Assembly (NCBI GenBank): GCA_007119395.1
Contig: SKPS01000142.1
Coordinates: forward strand, 1 to 12,538
Reading direction: 5' to 3'
From: Lentimicrobiaceae bacterium
Lineage (GTDB): Bacteria; Bacteroidota; Bacteroidia; Bacteroidales; SKPS01
DNA length: 12,538 nucleotides
The position numbers and the translations under genes were made by a program. The notes beneath the pieces are model-generated. The model was given only the letters and a program-made list of their open reading frames with translations. It searched no databases and was not told the origin of the DNA. This document shows, one piece after another, positions 8,207 through 12,538 of this stretch. The first letter of the stretch is position 1. The number at the start of each line of letters is the position of its first letter.

Positions 8207-8238
8207 AATGGATCTTGTTTTGTTTTTTACCATTCAAA

Positions 8239-8268
8239 GAAACATAAAAAAAGGGCTTCATTCGTCAA
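8239..8268 (-). promoter_or_regulatory. Candidate nfo promoter
   Basis: On the minus strand TTG (8268-8266) is followed after 19 bases by TATGTTTC (8246-8239), seven of eight matches to TAnnTTTG. The spacing is what Bacteroidota promoters use. Transcription would begin near 8233, about 27 bases before the chosen nfo ATG. Confidence 0.5.
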
Positions 8269-8350
8269 GTTGTCGATTTTTTTTCGAATCATCTCACGAT
8301 TTGCCGGGTGAAAGTGCCGCAATCCGTTTCCTCATAAAAAAAACAGTGGG

Positions 8351-8377
8351 TTTGCATCAAAAAAGGTGATATATTTG
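8351..8377 (+). promoter_or_regulatory. Candidate promoter of the glutaredoxin-like lipoprotein gene
   Basis: TTTG at 8351-8354 and TATATTTG at 8370-8377 match the Bacteroidota -33 and -7 elements. The 15-base spacing is shorter than the usual 17-23. Predicted transcription start is near 8383, about 30 bases before the ATG at 8415. Confidence 0.55.
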
Positions 8378-8414
8378 ACGCCGGAACTATTAACAAACCA
8401 AAAGACGATCCAAG

Positions 8415-8801
8415 ATGAGAAAACTAAGTTCATTGTTTATCTTGATGTTACTAGGTATTGCACTCTCTGTTCAGTTTGCGTGTGAAAAAGAGGAGGAGCA
8501 AAAGGATCCTGATCCAGATCCTGTGGTGAAGGAGTGGACCATTTACGTGTACGGCCGGCCAACCTGCGGTTTTTGCAACAGTCTGACGAACGGACTGGAT
8601 GGCGAGGAGATCCCTTACACGTTTTATAACATTGATGAGGACTCTGACAAGAATGCAGAGATGTGGAGCAAGTTAAATGAAGCAGAATTGGGGGGAGGTT
8701 CTGTTGGCTTGCCTGTGGTGGATGTTGAGGTAGATGGTGTGATGCACCTGTTTATAAGGCCCAGCATTGAAGACGACATCAAACCACTGATAGCGCCCTG
8801 A
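8415..8801 (+). CDS. Glutaredoxin-like lipoprotein with CGFC redox motif
   Basis: A 128-residue envelope protein. Residues 1-22 are a signal peptide ending in VQFAC, with C23 as probable lipid attachment site, although the lipobox is not classical. The following residues EKEEEQK resemble the acidic signal that sends Bacteroidota lipoproteins to the cell surface, and a DPDPDP linker follows. Residues about 41-125 have a thioredoxin fold of glutaredoxin type: WTIYVYGRPTCGFC with C51 and C54, IPYTFYNID, GLPVVDVEVDG with the cis-proline P100, and an acidic C-terminal helix. This suggests thiol-disulfide exchange outside the cytoplasm. Glutaredoxins usually depend on cytoplasmic glutathione, so the electron donor here is unclear. 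The gene stands alone with its own promoter and a terminator about 90 bases downstream, and is divergent from nfo. The partner protein is unknown. Confidence 0.85.
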   Translation: MRKLSSLFILMLLGIALSVQFACEKEEEQKDPDPDPVVKEWTIYVYGRPTCGFCNSLTNGLDGEEIPYTFYNIDEDSDKNAEMWSKLNEAELGGGSVGLPVVDVEVDGVMHLFIRPSIEDDIKPLIAP

Positions 8802-8890
8802 TCCTAAGCCCTCTTATAAGTGGCTTGCCCCAATGGGAGAGCATTGTCAACCTGTGGTGTTACTGCAACATGACCCGTCCTTCGGGCATA

Positions 8891-8939
8891 AAAAAACCTC
8901 CTGTAGTATGTTGATTTACAGGAGGTTTAATTGTTTTTT
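8891..8939. terminator. Bidirectional intrinsic terminator
   Basis: AAACCTCCTGTA (8894-8905) and its exact complement TACAGGAGGTTT (8917-8928) form a 12-base-pair stem with an 11-base loop. On the minus strand the stem runs straight into six T residues, ending the tRNA transcript 14 bases past the tRNA. On the plus strand AATTG and six T residues follow, which would end the lipoprotein transcript. Confidence 0.88.
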
Positions 8940-8942
8940 CGG

Positions 8943-9016
8943 TGGTCCCACCAGGACTTGAACCTGGGACCTACTGATTATGAGTCAGTTGCTCTAACCA
9001 ACTGAGCTATAGGACC
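8943..9016 (-). tRNA. tRNA with CAU anticodon, possibly tRNA-Ile2 (otherwise elongator tRNA-Met)
   Basis: The minus strand folds into a complete cloverleaf: acceptor GGTCCTA/TGGGACC, D-arm GCTC/GAGC, anticodon stem ACTGA/TCAGT around loop CTCATAA, and T-stem CCAGG/CCTGG around TTCAAGT. The discriminator is A, followed by CC then G, so CCA is not fully encoded. G1-C72 pairing excludes initiator tRNA. C4-G69 and C5-G68 are the pairs that the lysidine synthetase TilS favours in E. coli tRNA-Ile2, and the T-loop equals that of E. coli tRNA-Ile2. If so, it reads AUA after lysidine modification of C34. Elongator tRNA-Met cannot be excluded by eye. Confidence 0.95.
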
Positions 9017-9041
9017 GCTTATCCGGTAAAGGAAAGGGGTG

Positions 9042-9049
9042 CAAAAATA
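9042..9049 (-). promoter_or_regulatory. Candidate tRNA promoter -7 element
   Basis: The minus strand reads TATTTTTG, matching TAnnTTTG, 25 bases upstream of the tRNA 5' end. No well-spaced -33 TTG is seen; the nearest TTTG is only 10 bases away. Confidence 0.45.
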
Positions 9050-9145
9050 CACATTTTTTCAAAGGAGAAAACAGGAAAGTACATCCGGATAAGAATTCTT
9101 TCGGGTGATTTCGGGTGGTGGCATTACTGCGTGGTGTTATTGCTG

Positions 9146-9153
9146 TATCTTTG
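9146..9153 (+). promoter_or_regulatory. Candidate rnhA promoter -7 element
   Basis: TATCTTTG matches TAnnTTTG exactly. Transcription would begin near 9160, after the alternative ATG at 9131 and about 19 bases before the ATG at 9179, which supports the latter as start. No clear -33 element is present. Confidence 0.45.
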
Positions 9154-9178
9154 CCTTGAATCTGATGATTGGAGGCTT

Positions 9179-9814
9179 ATGGGGAAGAATCGGTTTTATG
9201 TGGTATGGTCTGGCCGGAAGCCGGGTATTTACAGCAGTTGGGAGGCTTGCAGGGCGATGGTTGAGGGGTTTGAGGGTGCCCGTTATATGGGTTTTGAGAC
9301 CCGTGCCAAAGCGGAGGAGGCGTATGCCGGTCACTTCAGTGATTACTACCGCAAGGGGGTGGGTTCTCAGAAGGCAAAGCTGTTGGGATCAAATAGCCGG
9401 ATTGGTGTGCCATTGCCGGGGTCGCTTACAGTGGATGCGGCTTGCAGTGGCAATCCGGGTGTGATGGAGTACAGAGGGGTATGGCTCGATGACGGAAGCG
9501 AATTATTCAGAATGGGACCCTACCCGGAAGGGACCGTGAACATCGGAGAGTTTCTTGCCATCGTGCATGGTCTGGCGCTGCTTCAGCAGCAGGGGTCAGA
9601 CGTTGCGGTGTACACTGATTCAATGACTGCCATGAAATGGGTACGGGATTGCCGTGCCAACACCAAGTTGCAAGAGAACGATCTGAACAAAAAGTTGTTT
9701 GAGTACATCCGGCGAGCTGAATCATGGTTAAAGAAGAACCGGTATCCCAATCCGGTGCTTAAATGGAACACAAAGCACTGGGGTGAGATACCGGCTGATT
9801 ATGGGCGTAAGTAG
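9179..9814 (+). CDS. rnhA: Ribonuclease HI with N-terminal viroplasmin-type hybrid-binding domain
   Basis: Cuts the RNA strand of RNA-DNA hybrids in the cytoplasm, removing R-loops and primers. The 211-residue product has two domains. Residues 4-50 (KNRFYVVWSGRKPGIYSSW onward, ending in EEAYA) are the caulimovirus viroplasmin/hybrid-binding domain that raises affinity for hybrids. Residues about 82-211 are the catalytic domain, with all four metal-binding acidic residues: D86 in TVDAACSGNPG, E124 in NIGEFLAI, D147 in VYTDSMTA and D207 in PADYGRK. Start choice: GGAGG at 9171-9175 is a good ribosome binding site for this ATG, unusual here since other genes in the window lack one. Starting at 9131 would add 16 residues unlike the family and lie upstream of the predicted transcript. 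The gene converges on the reductase gene, with a terminator between. Confidence 0.95.
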   Translation: MGKNRFYVVWSGRKPGIYSSWEACRAMVEGFEGARYMGFETRAKAEEAYAGHFSDYYRKGVGSQKAKLLGSNSRIGVPLPGSLTVDAACSGNPGVMEYRGVWLDDGSELFRMGPYPEGTVNIGEFLAIVHGLALLQQQGSDVAVYTDSMTAMKWVRDCRANTKLQENDLNKKLFEYIRRAESWLKKNRYPNPVLKWNTKHWGEIPADYGRK

Positions 9815-9823
9815 TGCGCCAAT

Positions 9824-9859
9824 CCCTTATCAGGTGTATGCCCTGGTGAGGGTTGTTTT
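9824..9859 (+). terminator. Intrinsic terminator of rnhA
   Basis: CCCTTATCAGG (9824-9834) pairs with CCTGGTGAGGG (9842-9852) in an 11-base-pair stem with two G-U pairs and a 7-base loop. TTGTTTT follows on the plus strand. The T-tract overlaps the stop codon of the convergent reductase gene. On the minus strand no T-run follows, so it would act mainly on rnhA. Confidence 0.7.
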
Positions 9860-12538
9860 AGCCACACTTTGAGTGACCGCAGCCTGAGCAGGTGAGGCAT
9901 CCCTCTTTGTACTCCAGTGATCCCTCCAGGCCACAATCTTCGCATTGACCTTTTTTCGGCTTGGTGCCGTTGGGAATAAACTTCTTCAGTGCCCGCTCAA
10001 GGCCGAACTTCCAGTTGTTGATAGAGTCCGCTTCAAAGTTTAGCTTTGAGATAATATCCACGGCAAAGTGGAGGGGCATTCCATGGCGAAGGATGCCGGA
10101 GATGAGTTTTGCATAGTTCCAGTACTCCTTGTTAAAAGAGCGTGAGAGTCCTTCAATGGTGATTCGGTAGCCATCCCGGTCTTCAAACTGGAAGTCGTAG
10201 CGTGACACACCCTCTTCGTTGCGTGATTTAAGCACCCAACCCTTTTCAACCCAGGCGGGTATCCAAAAATGGTCTGCATTACCGGTGAATATTTCGTAAG
10301 GTCTCCCTTCAAAGAGCCCTACTACAGCAATCCAGTCTTCGTCGTTGTTCTTAAAGCGCACGATTTCAGCTTCGAGGCGCTTGGGCCTTCTGGGGGCTTT
10401 GGTCTCACAGAATCCGGCTGCCTGCCCCTTTTTCTCGCTTGAAGAGATCAGTACACCGTCTCTGCTGCCGTCGCGATAGACGGTAATCCCTTTGCATCCG
10501 CTTTCCCAGGCGGTGAGATAAATTTTTCCAACCATCTCCTCTGTGGTGGCTTCAGGAACATTGACGGTAACACTGATGGAGTGGTCGACCCATTTTTGCA
10601 CAGCACCTTGCAGTTTTACCTTGGCCACCCAGTCGATATCGTTTGCTGTGGCTTTATGGTAAGGGGATTTAGCCACGATTTCATGAAGCTGTTCAGCGGG
10701 CATCAGCGCCACCTCGTCAGGATCGTATCCGTTGATCTTCAGCCATTTCACAAAACTATGGTGCAGAACAAAATACTCTTCCCAGCTATCTCCTTGTGCA
10801 TCCACGAAAGAGATCTTAACGTTTTTGTCGTTGGGATTGATCTTTCTTCTTCTTTTGTAGAACACCTGGAAAGCGGGTTCGATGCCCGAGGTGGTTTGCG
10901 ACATCAGGCTGGTGGTACCGGTGGGGGCGATGGTGAGCAGGGCAATATTTCTTCTTCCGTGCTGTTTCATAGCATCGATCAGCTCCGGATCTGCCTTTCC
11001 CAGACGTTGTATCATGGGGTTTTCTGACTCTCTGTTAAAGTCATAAACAGGGAAAGCTCCTCTTTCGGCGGCCATTTCCACTGATGAGCGGTATGCTTCT
11101 ACAGCAAGGGTTTGGTGCACCTGTACTGAGAAGTTGGTTCCTTTTTCTGAACCATACCTGATACCCAGGGCAGCCAGCATATCCCCTTCGGCCGTAATGC
11201 CCAACCCTGTACGTCGACCTTCAAGCCCTTTGCGACGGATATTCTGCCAAAGGTTTCGTTCAACACGCTTCAGCTCCTCATCTTCAGGGTCACGCTCTAT
11301 TTTGTCCAGAATACGGTCGATCTTTTCAATCTCAAGGTCTACGATATCGTCCATGAGTCGTTGTGCGTATCTGACATGGGTTTTAAAGAGCGTGTGGTTG
11401 AACGAGGCATTGGGGGTAAATGGATTGTCGACATAACTTAACAGGTTAATGGCAAGCAGTCGGCAGCTATCGTATGGGCAGAGGGGGATTTCACCACATG
11501 GGTTTGTTGACACGGTTTTAAAGCCCAGGTCGTCATAACAATCGGGCACAGACTCATTGGCGATGGTATCCCAGAAAAGGATTCCCGGTTCGGCAGATTT
11601 CCAGGCATTGTGTACAATTTTCTTCCACAGCTCTCTGGCTTTAATCTTTTTAGTGGTTTTGGGGTTGGCCGCATCGATAGGGTACTGTTGTACAAAATCG
11701 GTATCATCTCTGACGGCTTGCATAAAGTCGTGGGTAATTCTCACAGAGACATTGGCACCGGTAATTTTTCCCTGTTCCATTTTGGCATCTATAAAATGCT
11801 CTGCATCCGGGTGTTTAATAGAGATGCTCAGCATCAGAGCACCTCTTCTGCCATCCTGGGCTACTTCCCGGGTAGAGTTTGAGTACCGTTCCATGAAGGG
11901 TACGATCCCTGTGGAGGTGAGGGCACTGTTGAGAACGGGGCTCCCTTTGGGTCGGATGTGACTCAGGTCGTGACCTACGCCACCACGCCTTTTCATCAGT
12001 TGAACCTGCTCCTGGTCAACCTTCATGATGGCTCCATACGAATCTGAAGGGCCGTCGTGACCAATCACAAAGCAGTTCGACAACGATCCTATCTGAAAGT
12101 CGTTGCCAATACCTGCCATTGGGCTCCCTTGCGGAATAATGTATTGAAAGTTCTTTAACAGGGAGAATATCAACTCCTCGTCCATGGGGTTGGCATACTT
12201 CCGCTCTATCCTGGCGAGCTCTTTTGCCAGGCGGCGGTGCATATCATCCGGTGTGAGTTCAAACAAATCACCATCACTGTTTTTCAGGGCATACTTTGAC
12301 ACCCACACATTGGCAGCCAGGGTATCGCCGCCAAAGTAGGCCGTAGACGCCTCCATTGCCGCTTCAAATGTGTATACTTTGTGCTCTGAAGAAGCATCCT
12401 TGCCTGAAGAATCAGTATGGTTCCTGTCGGAGCTCTCCTCCATGTGTACCTCCTTTTCTGACGACGACGGCCTCACCCGGTCTTTCAGCACGTCGTACAA
12501 CTCTTTCTCTTTGTTAGTAGCCTCAGACGCCTTGTTCA
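9858..12538 (-). CDS. nrdJ: Adenosylcobalamin-dependent (class II) ribonucleotide reductase, partial at 5' end by about one base
   Basis: Reduces ribonucleotides to deoxyribonucleotides with a B12-generated thiyl radical, so it works with or without oxygen. The frame is open to the right edge, and the last two bases read TG on the coding strand, followed by AACAAGGCG, so the ATG probably begins one base outside the window. That gives about 893 residues. Counting from that start, catalytic residues are N346, C348 and E350 (in STNPCGEIPLCPYDSC), with redox cysteines C156 (GSLSNCF) and C359, spaced as in Thermotoga NrdJ. IAPTGTTSLM is the conserved phosphate-binding loop region. The C-terminus has a six-cysteine module (CEDC, EGCLTCSGCGHSKCG) that is probably metal-binding or re-reduces the active site. 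An acidic, serine-rich linker at about 24-53 precedes the conserved core. No ATP-cone is evident. Any cobalamin riboswitch would lie outside the window. Confidence 0.96.
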   Translation of the reverse strand, partial: NKASEATNKEKELYDVLKDRVRPSSSEKEVHMEESSDRNHTDSSGKDASSEHKVYTFEAAMEASTAYFGGDTLAANVWVSKYALKNSDGDLFELTPDDMHRRLAKELARIERKYANPMDEELIFSLLKNFQYIIPQGSPMAGIGNDFQIGSLSNCFVIGHDGPSDSYGAIMKVDQEQVQLMKRRGGVGHDLSHIRPKGSPVLNSALTSTGIVPFMERYSNSTREVAQDGRRGALMLSISIKHPDAEHFIDAKMEQGKITGANVSVRITHDFMQAVRDDTDFVQQYPIDAANPKTTKKIKARELWKKIVHNAWKSAEPGILFWDTIANESVPDCYDDLGFKTVSTNPCGEIPLCPYDSCRLLAINLLSYVDNPFTPNASFNHTLFKTHVRYAQRLMDDIVDLEIEKIDRILDKIERDPEDEELKRVERNLWQNIRRKGLEGRRTGLGITAEGDMLAALGIRYGSEKGTNFSVQVHQTLAVEAYRSSVEMAAERGAFPVYDFNRESENPMIQRLGKADPELIDAMKQHGRRNIALLTIAPTGTTSLMSQTTSGIEPAFQVFYKRRRKINPNDKNVKISFVDAQGDSWEEYFVLHHSFVKWLKINGYDPDEVALMPAEQLHEIVAKSPYHKATANDIDWVAKVKLQGAVQKWVDHSISVTVNVPEATTEEMVGKIYLTAWESGCKGITVYRDGSRDGVLISSSEKKGQAAGFCETKAPRRPKRLEAEIVRFKNNDEDWIAVVGLFEGRPYEIFTGNADHFWIPAWVEKGWVLKSRNEEGVSRYDFQFEDRDGYRITIEGLSRSFNKEYWNYAKLISGILRHGMPLHFAVDIISKLNFEADSINNWKFGLERALKKFIPNGTKPKKGQCEDCGLEGSLEYKEGCLTCSGCGHSKCG

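Noticed and set aside
8207..8233. ATG at 8233 as nfo start
   Set aside because: Adds nine residues absent from the family, and lies at the predicted transcription start. The family begins MKYIG.
8865..8890. CCCG/CGGG small hairpin between lipoprotein and terminator
   Set aside because: Four-base arms and no T-run on the plus strand. The strong stem just downstream explains termination.
9105..9464. 119-codon plus-strand frame overlapping the rnhA start
   Set aside because: Out of frame with a clear RNase HI, composition unlike a real protein (tryptophan-, glycine- and arginine-rich), no homologous motif.
1..12538. CRISPR arrays, insertion sequences, toxin-antitoxin pairs, phage genes or attachment sites
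   Set aside because: No regularly spaced repeats, transposase motifs, or long terminal inverted repeats were seen, and the tRNA has no duplicated 3' end nearby.

Overview
The window looks like a chromosomal segment of a member of the Bacteroidota. Most intergenic starts carry the Bacteroidota -7 promoter element TAnnTTTG. Shine-Dalgarno sequences are mostly absent. The RNase HI is of the viroplasmin-domain type common in that phylum, and the small lipoprotein has an acidic surface-export-like tail after its lipid cysteine. I cannot name a genus.

Layout. Positions 1-7356 hold a minus-strand operon of at least four overlapping or abutting genes. In order of transcription these are a processive GT2 polysaccharide synthase (7316-5832), a TPR plus outer-membrane beta-barrel exporter (5830-4250), a membrane-anchored three-part protein with a clan-A-like glycosidase, a carbohydrate-binding-like domain and a deacetylase-like domain (4253-1218), and a membrane-anchored GATase-like plus deacetylase-like protein (1221 running off the left edge). 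Upstream on the same strand is nfo, endonuclease IV (8206-7364). Divergent from nfo is a glutaredoxin-like lipoprotein (8415-8801). Then come a bidirectional terminator, a minus-strand tRNA with CAU anticodon that looks more like tRNA-Ile2 than elongator tRNA-Met, an RNase HI gene (9179-9814) and a convergent B12-dependent ribonucleotide reductase (12538-9858, whose start codon probably lies one base outside the window).

How the genes work together. The right half is housekeeping: DNA repair, dNTP supply, RNA-DNA hybrid removal and a tRNA. The left half is the interesting part. It contains the pieces of a synthase-dependent exopolysaccharide secretion system: an inner-membrane polymerase, a TPR/beta-barrel outer-membrane exit, and periplasmic modification or hydrolysis proteins. 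It resembles Pga (PNAG), Pel and YaiO/YaiP in general plan but matches none in gene content or domain order. Both deacetylase-like domains have lost the two histidines that normally hold the catalytic metal. The polymer is unknown. Intergenic stretches are all short: none exceeds 300 bases, and the two largest (8207-8414 and 8802-9178) hold the promoters, terminator and tRNA listed.
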